A stretch of 64,000 nucleotides of DNA from Wuchereria bancrofti (lineage: Eukaryota; Nematoda; Chromadorea; Rhabditida; Onchocercidae), in the NCBI GenBank assembly GCA_005281725.1, contig SSBO01000012.1, positions 20,786,779-20,850,778 on the forward strand, read 5' to 3'. Position 1 is the first letter of the stretch; every line of letters begins with the position of its first letter. The translations under genes were made by a program, and so were the position numbers. The notes below the pieces were generated by a model. It worked only from the letters and a program-made list of their open reading frames with translations. It was not told the DNA's origin and ran no database searches. Positions 37,958 to 49,224 of this stretch are shown here, in pieces.

Positions 37958-40831
37958 GAAGAAAATTTCAGTGCGGCGTATTAGAAGTAAGGAACAGCCA
38001 GCCCATCACCATACTACGGTAAATTGTATTTCGTTTGATTGCAAGGCGGAGCTCATTTTTTTATTTAGTGTTTTGGTGAAATTGTTAATGAAAAGTATGA
38101 AATATCACTATCACAGCTATCCTAGATATCTCGGGATATTTCTTTCAGGATATCCCGAAAGTTGTAGTTTTTGTTAACCAACGAACTAGTATATTTTGAG
38201 CTTTTCATCTTTATAAGTGTACAGTAGGGGAAAAAAGAATGAAATGTATGCAGAGTTTATTGATAATATTTTGAATATGTAAAATTAATTTGAAATTAAG
38301 GAAGATGAGTCAATTGTTATTTGTTAGCCTCTTGAAATTATCAAAATGATAATTCAAATATCAGAGTAACCATATGTGTAATGACATAAGCGACTTTAAT
38401 ATTGCTAATATTTGCAGTTTGACTTGTCAGTTGCACTGATAAAGTTGTAGTAGCATTTATCAAGTTGCACTGCTAATAAAGTTGCAATATAATTTACTAA
38501 TATTCTGTTTTGGAAAGAATATTTAATCTAAGTTACAAATTTACAACATTTTCTGGTGACAATTATTCAATAAGGTTTTACTTTTACTGAAATCACTTTG
38601 ATTTTGAGACGTCAAACTTTATTACGTCAGAAATGTTGCATTACGAAACATGTAAATGATAGTTAAAATGACAATTACTTAATTCCTTGAATTTTTTCAA
38701 TCTCTGATAGTTTCATATATGTAACAAACAATTTTATTGCTCATTCAGTTTGATTTTTCAAAAAACTTACAAAAATTTATCGCTCTCTCTTAATTATCAC
38801 ATCATTTCCTGCTTTTCAAATCATTTTATTTCGATTTGTTTATTAGTACTGTACAGGTAAAAAGTTCTGTTTGATATCAAAATTTCAATCAAAGCAGTAT
38901 GCTAAGACTAAAATTGAGATATTAGCAATATGGCATTCATTAAGCTTTCATCTATAATGCATTCATTTAATGCTGTAAGCTATTTAAAATGCAACGATAT
39001 CACTGTTTTCCCCAGGTTTTCATGTCAATTTGTCACCAACCATCGTCACATTATCCCACCATATCAATATATTACAGCAATTCACCCGTCATTATCCAAT
39101 AGCCAATTAGCATTCACTACCGTTGTCACATTGTCCAACCATATATCAATATGTTATCTTTATTATTATCAATATATTATATTATCTTCTTTCCTTCCTA
39201 AAATCCATCAAATTCTTTCTAAAGTTTGATTCAAGCATTTTAACAAATGTTCAATTAGATATGTTAGGAAAAGACAACATATCAGACGAGAAATAAAAAA
39301 AAATAAAAGTTGAAAAAAGAAAATGTTATACATTAGTACCTGAAAAGTAGCAGTAGTATTAGAATTACATATTAGCATTTATTTTTTATATTTTTAAAAT
39401 AACTGACCGAATGAAATGATCCATTATTTTAAAAATCTTTAATTTATTTCAATATCACTTCATTACTTGAAATCAAAAGCTTTTAATTGTTTGCAAAAAT
39501 GAAAGTTATATGCCAATATTTATAATTCATTATCATTCTCATTAATTAAACAATATTGTTTCCATATGCTAAATTATGATTATATCACTTGTTGCATGTT
39601 TACAATAATAACAAATCATAGGGCGCAATTGTACATCTGTACATTCGACATTAATTTAACACGATGAAACTGTCATTTCATCGTTGTCACCAACTATTAA
39701 TTATTCAGCTTTTTTCGAATGAAAGAAAAATGAACCAATACATGGCATCTGTTTAATATTGATTCTTTTTCTTTTTCATCCTTGTTTATTTATTCGTTTA
39801 ATTTTTATTTACTTGTATCCTATTTGAGCAAGCACCACCGCTATAACGAAATATTGAAATTTAACTTAACATGAAAACATTTGGTATTATTTATTCATTG
39901 CCGATTTTTTTTTTTTTTTTTGATGTTTTGAATGACATTGTCAGTTTTTGAACTTGGAAGAGAATATCATGCTGTCATCTTAGTGACACTTTTCCGATTG
40001 CAATATCTGATGAAATCTTTTCTGATTTATAGCTAATAGAATATTTAATTCAAAATGAAACGATGATTCAGTCATTTTTTTTTTGGTTTCGGGAACCTGA
40101 AATTTGATTTTGACTTGAATGATCGTTGAAATTGATTTTAGGATAGCAAAGGATTATAAGATTGTTATCACTGATTGCAATTAACACAGCTATTCGCAGT
40201 GATAATCGAGGCCTAATGAAGATTTCATTCCGATAATTCTGATCCTTTAAATTAGGAAAGCACTAAAACAAATTAGCAAGGAGCTATTCATGTTAACTGC
40301 TATTTAATGTGGAAAAAGATTTAAAGTGACATAAATATAGCTAATTAGTCTATCTGTTTTCTATCTGAATTCGACGATGGCATCTGATAAGCCATTATCA
40401 TGGTAATTTGACAGTCATAAAGACTAGGCATTCAAAAGACTATGATAATTTTTATCATCATTTAATTAGCTGATTATTACTGACTGATCTATGATTGAAA
40501 TAATCTAACATAAAGTATGATCAAGCGATCAATATCGCTCTAATCATTTTGTTCATTATGAATTCAAATAAAAATGAAGTGTTTACACATCAAATTTATA
40601 TTTTTGTTTTTCTCTTAATTTTATTTCACATAATAATATTTGCCTCTTCATGTTCTTCTAATTAAATCAATGGACTTTTATTTAACCTTTTGAAAGATAT
40701 CACTTAATCACTCACATCTCATTAATCATTCACTCGTCTTTATGATTTATTTCCCACGTTATCACTTCCTTTATGCCTATCTCATTATCAATTTGATGTT
40801 TTTAACATTATAGAATAGCATCACTCTTTCC
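37958..40831. promoter_or_regulatory. mec-3 upstream region, no gene recognised
   Basis: About 3 kb upstream of mec-3 with no supported exon. The plus frame at 38930-39229 lacks domain or splice support. A TAAT-plus-ATGCAT cluster lies at 38955-38971, and an inverted repeat at 38131-38158. The C. elegans mec-3 promoter is regulated by UNC-86 and by MEC-3 itself, so POU/homeodomain sites are expected here. Confidence 0.4.
38131..38158. repeat. 9-bp perfect inverted repeat upstream of mec-3
   Basis: TCGGGATAT (38131-38139) and ATATCCCGA (38150-38158) are perfect reverse complements around a 10-base spacer. It is GC-richer than its surroundings and lies about 200 bp upstream of the mec-3 start codon. 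A protein-binding dyad or hairpin is possible. Confidence 0.75.
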
Positions 40832-40879
40832 ATTCCTATTCTATTCTATTCTATTCTATTCCATTCTATTCTATTCTAT
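40832..40879. repeat. ATTCT pentanucleotide microsatellite
   Basis: About nine ATTCT units with ATTCC interruptions. It is upstream of the first BED-finger gene and likely variable in length. Confidence 0.9.
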
Positions 40880-41020
40880 GCCATTTTAATTTTATTCCAT
40901 CATTTAATGTTCCCTTTACTTTGCATTTGTAGCGTCGCGTTCTGCAAGCAGCATGCGGTCAATAGTATCACTATTAGTAATAGTAATATTATATATAGTA
41001 TTGGAGCACGGAGTGCCGAG

Positions 41021-41226
41021 TGTGTATGTATGTATGTGTGTGTATGTGTGTGTATATGTATGTATATATATGTGTGTATGTGTGTGTATATGTATGTATA
41101 TATATGTGTGTGTATATATATAGCAGCGTTGTACTCAAGAACTAAATGTATTTTATCGATTTCTGATTTATATGTAATTGCATATGTATGTATGCATGTG
41201 TGTGTGTATGTGTGTGTGTGTGTGTC
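41021..41226. repeat. compound TG/TA microsatellite with a 34-bp higher-order repeat
   Basis: Alternating TG, TATG and TATA steps run from 41021 to 41121, including two copies of a 34-bp block starting at 41041 and 41075. A second TG/CATG run spans 41184-41226. The Cys/Val/Tyr-rich open frame over it (40907-41356) is an artefact of the repeat. Confidence 0.85.
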
Positions 41227-41616
41227 TTTAAATGACTCCCTGCTGGGAGGAATTGAATTGAAATTGAATAAAAATGAGAGGGAAGGTAGTGTGCTCGAAG
41301 GGGACGCTTGCTTGCGTTGGGTTTTATCGGAAATTGTGAAATTGCTGTTCCCGTAGTGTTGCCTTCAATTGCTTCCCTCTATTATTTTGTTCTATCATTA
41401 TTGAAAAATTTTAATTTCAGATATTGATGGTCACTGGTCAATGATATTATAGTTGATGCTATTGATGTTAAATCTTATAATGCGATTTATATTGAGTGAA
41501 ATACGGCTTTTTATAATACCAGCATAATTGTTAGCGTTATATTACTCAGTGTTTGCTTAATAAGATATTTATTTATTTGATACTTTAGGCTTAGAATTAA
41601 TCGAAGGTTGACGATT

Positions 41617-44412
41617 ATGAACATGAATATGTTCAGTAATATTAAAGACGAGTTGCACGGTCAGGAGCAGGATATGGCAGAAGCAACAGCTACAGCAAAT
41701 ACTCTTGCTGATATTTCCACTCTCATAACACAGCAGAGTAAGAATTACAGTGATGGTAGGCTTGGAATGAATGAATGCAATGAAAAAAGTTAGTTAATAA
41801 TGTTAACATTAATGTTAACATTAAATGATGTTAACATTATTTATATTTCTCAAACGTGGCATGACTGCTGTCATTTAAATTTAAGGAATTTAATGATTCA
41901 ATTACTTCAAAGCTGCATCTTTTCGTATCTTCAAATAATTTTTCGGTTTTTGTTTCTGCTCTTTTCTGTAGTGCAACTTTGAAATATTGCATGTTCGTTC
42001 TTAATTAATTAAAAATATGGAAGTCTTTGAGACTAATTAATTTTCAGGACCGAGACGTGGTCGTGTGGCAGAACATCCGTGTTGGGAATTGGTGCAGCGA
42101 GTTGATGAACATAACTGTATGATTTGTAGAATATGCTCCAAGGTGGTAAAATGTCTGAATACCCGGAATGCAATGCAGCATTTTAGCAGTTGTCACCCAC
42201 AGGTGGGTTAACAGTTTTTTCCGAAAACCGTGGAACAGAGAAAACTAGCTACTGACTACAGTGAGCGAACTTGTGCTAGCGTTGACTTCTTGAGGAAGCA
42301 GAAGACTGCTTTTCTAAATATTGGAGAAATGATTGAATAAACCCTTTGATTCCTTTATATAAATGCATGTTATAAGCGGTTCTAGATTGCTGTTGAACTT
42401 GATCAATCATGGCAAATGAAGTTGCAACTCAAAGCTGATTTCAATCGCATATCCACTGAAACCTCATTATTTCGTAAGTCAGCTCTGTAATTTTGTTAGG
42501 AATGCAAATGTGCTATCCAGATGTGGTAAGTAAATTGTATTGAATTTAGTGGAATCATGAAATTGATGTGCTGATCCGCTTCATTGGTGAATTTATTAAT
42601 CTAAATTTTATTTTTAGACAGAAACATGTGGAAAAGGCGTGGCCGTGCAGCAGAACATCCTAGTTGGCGTTATTTCTGTCGAATTAATCGAAAAAGTTCT
42701 AATTGTAAACTTTGCGGTGTTCATGTGGCATATGCATGCTCTGGCAATTTGATGAAACACTTAAAATCCAGACATCTTGCAGAATTTGCCATAACTCAGC
42801 GAGAATGGGAAGAAATTCTTAAGGTCATTTTTAAAGTTATGTCATTTTGCAGTAGGTGGTTTGAGAAAGTATTAGGATTTTTGTAGTATTAGAATTCTTT
42901 AAGTATTAATGAGAACGGAAAATGTTGTCGTTCGATTATTTCTTACAAAAAGATCTGTATTATAAATAAGAAATCCACATTTATTGGATTACTTTTTCCC
43001 AAGGTTGACTTAGAGCTTTACTATTTATTAGTTCTAGAGAAAGAAACAGCTTTGCGAATTACGACTAAAAGTAAGTTCGAATGCATCAGGATCTGAAGAA
43101 CAATCACCATCAAATTTCTTATCTTATGATTATGAAGATGAACAGGATGAGGGCTTAGTTGGAGATGGAATCGAAGGAGAGGAAGATGGTAAGCTACTGA
43201 AATTATTTCCGGATAAATTAGAGGCAAAGATGATGTGCTTTTCATTCTTGTTAAGAAATGATTTACTTTTTTTCTTACTTTTGTTACTTTTTTCAGGTAA
43301 CGTAGAACTTTTCGAACAGAGCAATGGGAATGATAATGATGGTTCAGCGTCAAATGGTATCGTTTCTGCTTATTACATTTATTAAAATCTTTTCTTTTTT
43401 TTTTGGGAGTCAGGATGAAAGTGCGTCTCGATTCATTTTTATCATAGAATCTGCTGTTTTCATTTATAAAATTCTATAAATCTAGATTTTTAAATTTTGT
43501 CTTTTTAGAGGCTGATTCGAAGTTGGATGATTTTGATAGTCAGACAACTGCTGAGCAACACGATACAACACTTGAACCTTCCATTGCGGATGATGCAAAC
43601 ATAACGGATGTTAGCGAAACAGCAAACAAGATTTTGCAGTCAATTGGATTTTCATCTAATCCACCTAAATCACCTTCACCTGTCAGTATTTATCTTAGTT
43701 TTTTTTTTTCTTTTTGAAATATCGCACCATCTGTTATATGATAAATTTTGTGTGATTTCTATCCCAAACACACATCCATTGTTTTTGTTTTCTTTTTGTA
43801 ACTTTACTGAACATTTAATTAAGCATTGGCATTAAAGTTCGCTAGATTTATCAAAAGTTACTAAAATTAAATACACCATGTAAAAAGTTTTTATTGACTG
43901 TGAAGAATGAAAGTATTTCAGGGTTTGCAACAAGGGTCATGGCTTTCACAGATCTCTTTGGGTACAAAAAATGATGCATTTAGAAGACGTATCAGCTTTT
44001 TCGGTAATTTGTACAATTTTCTGTTGGTTTGATTTTTCCATGATTTGTTAAAATAAGTGTGGATCAAAAATTTCCTTTCTCCTAAGAAGATAGTTAAAAG
44101 ACATTAGTGGGTAAATGTTCATCATTTTTTTTTCTTTGCTTGTTATCCCGAATGGAAAAACAGATGGAAAAGATTAAGGGCGACAGTGTTTGATTTTCTT
44201 GAAATATACATATTTTTTATCGAAAATTTGATTTCTATTCAAACTTATCGAATATTGTTTCTTCAGTAAACGGATTAGCGGAAGATTTGGTATCATTCCC
44301 AATGGAGAAGTCTTTGTTATGTATGCGTCAAATCCGAAAATATATGGATGAAAAGTTGATTGGACTGGAAGGAAGTATACAGAATTCAGAAGTCGACACC
44401 AATGTTACTTAA
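41617..44412 (+). CDS. double BED-zinc-finger protein, copy A
   Basis: Nine exons read in phase to 399 aa: 41617-41755, 42048-42202, 42386-42473, 42618-42823, 43038-43188, 43297-43356, 43509-43681, 43922-44003 and 44267-44412. A conserved ATATANTLADIST segment precedes two BED-type fingers. BED1 is introduced by AEHPCWELV, with ligands C70, C73, H91 and H96. BED2 follows AEHPSWRYF, with C157, C160, H174 and H180. An acidic Ser-rich middle follows, and the C-terminal box is VNGLAEDLVSFPMEKSLLCM then IRKYMDEKL. BED fingers bind DNA, and the nematode DPY-20 and BED proteins are relatives, so a nuclear DNA-binding role is inferred. An acceptor TACTTTAG at 41581-41588 precedes the start and may receive a spliced leader. 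A paralogue lies 1.3 kb downstream. No transposase domain is present. Confidence 0.85.
41799..41838. repeat. three copies of the palindrome AATGTTAACATT
   Basis: Two perfect, abutting copies (41799-41810, 41811-41822) and a third with one mismatch (41827-41838) lie in intron 1 of the first BED-finger gene. Each is self-complementary around GTTAAC. Clustered palindromes suggest a dimeric protein-binding site. Confidence 0.85.
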
Positions 44413-45691
44413 TAGTCATTCTTTAATGAAATCATGTGATGCAGCTGTAATTTGTATGTTAAATACTTAACTTATTCCTGAATTCATTCGAAATAACTTA
44501 GTCCTTACTAATTTTGTATATATGTATGTGTTGTCTTTTTCGGACACAAGAAAAGTTAGAGTAAGGTACTCTGGTTAGAGAGCTGATTATAGGAACACAA
44601 AGTTATAAATGAGCTTTTGAAAAGGTATGCTGGGTGATAGTATTATTAATAATGTGATATGAGTTTTTGTGACAATTCAGTTAAACATTCTTGATTATAT
44701 ATTTGTTATTTTGTGGAAACTTGCATTATTTATGATGGTGTTTGCGTGGTGCCTGATTATGCTGTCTTTTGAACGGTTTTCACTTAATTACATCTAATAA
44801 TTCTTAAAGAAATGATTGCAGTCAAATATCAAAAGGAAAATTCTTTATTCATTAGTCGCGATATTGTATCAAGTTGATTAGTGGTGAGATGTTGTAAATA
44901 TGGCATGTTACACATACCATACCTCAAATATACTTTATATTTTCTTCGTACTTGTTGTAATTTCAACTTTTTTAACGATCGAAATTTTGTTTAAACTTCG
45001 TGGCATTCAAGTCAGATTGTATGAATTTTTGAATTTATATGGTTCAGTTTCCTCCGTTGAATCTATTTTTCTGTTGTAGCTAAAGTTTTTTGGTTTCTAT
45101 CGTAATGCTCTAAATGTGCAAAAATTGGGGCCGGAATGAAATCACTTTTGTTCGATGACAGTTTTAAATTATGACTGTAAGACTGCGTATCAAATTGCAA
45201 ATTACTAATGCACGAAATAGAAAGGAATGATGAACGCTTTTGTTGGGTAGTAAAAGATGCGGTAGGGATGATCTTGGCGGTTTTTTATCAACTATGGGTA
45301 TTTCTCATCGAAATCTTTTAGGCAATTTTTGGGCTTCCATTGCTGGTACTTAAGAGGCTAAATTCAATGTCGGGATGGTGGTTTTCACATTGATTAACTA
45401 TTTGGACCGCAATTATTAGGAGTCATGTCACCGGTTGAGTTGTTAAATGATTTTTTTGGTTCAGGTTTCGGGCTTGTTATATTGCATGTCCCTAGTCTTA
45501 TGTCTTAATTGTTCTCCACCACTAATACAATCGAATCGTGATTCTCAGTGCTGCGACATTTCTTACCTCGATCCCTTTATTTTCCACAAAACATAGATTG
45601 TTATCTCGATCGCAATGCTAGCTGTACAAAGGTTCTCATAAAATAGAGACAACGATAGTTCCTGTCCGCTAGAGTATCTGAAACCTGCTTG
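44413..45691. other. intergenic region between the two BED-finger genes
   Basis: About 1.3 kb between copy A stop and copy B start. It includes the 3' UTR of copy A and the promoter or leader of copy B. An acceptor-like ATTCTCAG (45542-45549) lies upstream of the copy B start codon. Nothing else was recognised. Confidence 0.45.
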
Positions 45692-48600
45692 ATGGATCTT
45701 GGTCCGAATAGTTTCACGTCCCAACAACAAAACATTGATTCTTCTGCATTTATCATCAAGCGAGACCCAGAGAAAACATTCGCATTAGTGGAAGCGACGG
45801 CGACTGCCAATGCTTTGGCAGATATATCAGCTATAATATCACAACAGTTTACCAGTCAAGGCGATAATTCTGAAGATGGTTGGTTGTCATTATTTCAGCT
45901 ATTGTATTTGTTCACTTTATTCTTATGCATTTGTAGTACCTTCGGACAGAGATTACTTCTCTAGCTAGCCAACTGGCATCATTTAATTTATTCTCTGATT
46001 ACAATCTCGATTGTATGGTTATTTTATATGCAGATCAACCTTAAGCAGTTTAAAATAAAAGATAAATTCTTTTTTGCTTGAAGCCCTTGATTTTTTTTTA
46101 TTAGCAGAGTTAAGAAAAGAAGGAAACTCTTGATTTAAGGATGAAACACCTTCTTCTTCTTCTTTGCTTTTGCGAATGCTTTGTTTTACTTTTCGGGTTA
46201 ATACTTTGAGGTCTTTCTATTAATGGAATGCATACAGCAGAAAGATATTGCCTGTAATATTTTGTTCGATACCATCCACTATTTTCATAGTACTAGGTTG
46301 ATTCTGCAAATCAAAAATTCCAGGAACCGCTCGTGATCCAGATCATCCATGCTGGGATTACATACATAAATCTGACGATCTCGATTCTATGGTTTGTCGC
46401 GTCTGTGCACAACTGATTAAACCCATCGATTTTCAAAAGGCTATGGATCATTTTATAAGTTGTCATCCTCAGGTATATCTTTTAGCATCATATCGAAAAT
46501 GGAAGAACAGAAAGAAATGATCAAAGAGCTAGCAGACACATATCTCAAATTAAAATTAGGGTTTTGGCATAATGCTCTGATCATCTCTTTTTTTTTTTTC
46601 TTGATCTCTCTGAGATTATTGCAGAGCGTTTGTATCTTTATAGTGAGAGAATGTCCCTGTATGAATTAGATATGCGTAAAAAATATGAATGGTATCAGAA
46701 AATAATTTATGAAGTGCAGTGAAGTATGTACTTACATTCATAAGTTGTTGACTATGATGTTTTACTAAGAACGGATTGAAATTTCCAGCAGAGAAAAAAA
46801 AATCTTACAGTCACTGTTATAATGGAATGAACTATTAAATACAGTTGTCATTTCAACAAATTTTTGTTCAGTCTGAATGTTTTATCTCTCTTTATGCAGT
46901 TATTTTCCTCTTTATATTTTTTTCCTTTGGTTTCTGTCGAAAAAAAGTAGAAAAAACTTGCATTATTCCAAATTATTGAAGTTGATTCCATCTAGAATTC
47001 CCAGGCCGAAAATTTTTAGGCTTACTGTAAATTGTTCGCTTCAAAATATTGTTCCATGTAAGATTTCTTAGCTCACCAACTTCTGATAGGAGCAATTGCT
47101 AAATCTTGTTTTTCAGATCGCTGCTGAATTTGAACAGGCGTGGCAGATGAAATTACAGCTAAAATCATCAGTTAATCGGTCAGCCGATGAGCCATTATTG
47201 TCCAAGGAAGGTTCCGAAAGGCGAGGCGGACATGGAACTGAACATCCATGTTGGCGCTATTTCACCCGTAATCGAAAAAGCGCTGATTGTAGAATGTGTG
47301 GTACACATGTTGCGTACGCATGCTCTGGAAATCTGATGAGGCATCTGAGATCGAGGCATATCTCTGAATCCGTAGTTACTCAGAAGGAATGGGAAGAAAT
47401 TCAAAAAGTTTTTTTTTGCTTTTCCATTTATTAAGCATTATGTGAAATGACCAGTGAAGTGATGCTTTTCTTATCAGTCCAAGTTTATTAAATATTTTTA
47501 AGCTTTTTTGCATACGCGATAATTTTGTTGTCTACAAGATTTGCGAAAAAAAAAAGCATCATAGAAAATTTTCTTCACACCTCTGGCATGATAATCAACT
47601 GAGTCCAAAATTCAGTTTTTCTCTATTGAGGTATTTTTTGGTTGGGTGTGCGTTTTCTTTTGACGGGTGGTAGTAATTTTGCAGCTTTCTGAATGCTGCG
47701 CAAACGTTGGCAGAATGTCTAATTTTTTCTAGCAGCCATGAATTGTGACCCATTATTTTTATGTTGTTTAAGTGCTTATAGAGTTTTTGTTTCTAGTTTA
47801 CTTGAATGATGAAGTGACTTTTTATGTTAATCGGTTATCGAAAAAATTGGCTAAATATGTTCTTATCGATAAGAGAAAGTTTTCGAACTAGAATAAACCA
47901 TATAATTTTCAAAAGGACATACGCCGGAAATCTTTTGTTTTCTGAATGAATTGTTTGTAAAACCATTTGCAACGAGGTTTTATCATTCAGAGGAAAAAAC
48001 AACTCTGTGAACTAAGGATGTTGGCTACTGCAAATGCCTGCGGCTCAGAAGAACAGCCTCATTCAAACGCCGTTTCATATGCTTATGTCGATGAAGAACA
48101 GGATGGAAGTATGACGGGGGCTGGAGAAGAGTATGATGGTATGTACAGTTTGTATACATTTCGAAAAAGGCAAAAGCGAGTAATATGATTTGCAGTTTAT
48201 TTTTTCTGATGTAGTTTCAGGAATTGTTGAGAGTGATGAGCAGAGGTATAGGAAAGAAAGCAGTGTTTCCTCATCAATTGGTACGTCTTTCTGTAAATTT
48301 CGTTCTGTCTTAGTTGTTATATATTTGGGGATTAGAGAAATTTGTCAAGTGTTTTTTGTTTCAGTACTTCTTATCTTTATTTGGTAAACGAATTGGATGA
48401 GCTGTTTCAGAATTGTGGTAGTTTCATAAGGTGGTTAGTTTATATATAATGTTAAAGTACAAGAAGCAGGCATTTACAAATATGTTGTACTTTTTTTATT
48501 TCTCTTTCTTCTGCGATATCTCATTTAAGGAATGGGGTTAGGTATGATTTTAATTTTCATTGGCAGTACTACATAGTTCCAACTGAAGATTTTGTTTCAT

Positions 48601-49224
48601 TGCTTTGGTCTTAACTGTGAAACATTCGAACTGTATATATCAAAAATGTTTTTTCAGCAAGTGATGTAAAAGTAAACGGAGGCAATGATGCTGCTGGTAG
48701 GAATGCGCAGGCATTTTCTGGCGCACACAACCCATCGTTTGAAGGAATATCCCCGGTATGTTTTTAAAATTTCAATTGTTCCCATTCTTACGGGTTTCCT
48801 TATTTGTGTAATAAGTTGTGAATCACTGGTATTTAATGCCGTTACAGAAACATCAGCAAAATTCGGGCCTTATGACTGGCTGTGTTCGTTCTCGGACCTT
48901 TGGTACTGGAAGAAATGCAGCTTTTCAAAAGCGCATAAATTCTTTTGGTGAGCCATTTTATAAAATAGAACTTTGCAATTTCCAATGCATATTCAAGCAG
49001 GATTTGAATTCTAAATAATTCCAACATGCATTCTTTTATGCTTTAAATTTTAAACAGCTTTGATTTCGAATTTTTCAGTTAACGGACTTGCGGAAGAATT
49101 GTTGTCATTTCCAATGCAGAAGTCATTGATCTGCATGCGACGAATCAGGAAATTTATGGATGAGCAACTGCTTGAATTGGATGAAGTTACTCAAATTTTC
49201 GAAGATGATGCTGGGATATCATAA
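45692..49224 (+). CDS. double BED-zinc-finger protein, copy B
   Basis: Eight in-phase exons encode 392 aa: 45692-45878, 46324-46472, 47117-47407, 47991-48138, 48221-48280, 48658-48755, 48848-48947 and 49079-49224. The layout mirrors copy A: VEATATANALADISAI, BED1 (DPDHPCWDYI, CRVC, HFISCH), AAEFEQAWQMKLQLK, BED2 (GTEHPCWRYFTRNRKSADC, CRMC, HLRSRH), RKKQLCELR, acidic linker, and C-terminal VNGLAEELLSFPMQKSLICM then IRKFMDEQL. The 60-nt and last 146-nt exons have the same length and phase in both copies, which shows tandem duplication. The single 291-nt exon corresponds to two exons in copy A. The linker exons have diverged most. The function is unknown; DNA binding is inferred from the BED fingers. 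Confidence 0.85.

Noticed and set aside
38930..39229. 99-aa plus-strand frame upstream of mec-3
   Set aside because: No recognisable domain, and it carries an internal near-repeat of CACCATATCAATAT/CAACCATATATCAATAT. Likely chance or repeat-derived.
40907..41356. 149-aa plus-strand open frame rich in Val, Cys, Tyr and Met
   Set aside because: It is the translation of the compound TG/TA microsatellite. Composition is fully explained by the repeat, and no splice or domain support exists.
43021..43353. Two minus-strand frames of 110 and 64 aa
   Set aside because: They are antisense to exons 5 and 6 of the first BED-finger gene, whose plus-strand frames match the paralogue.
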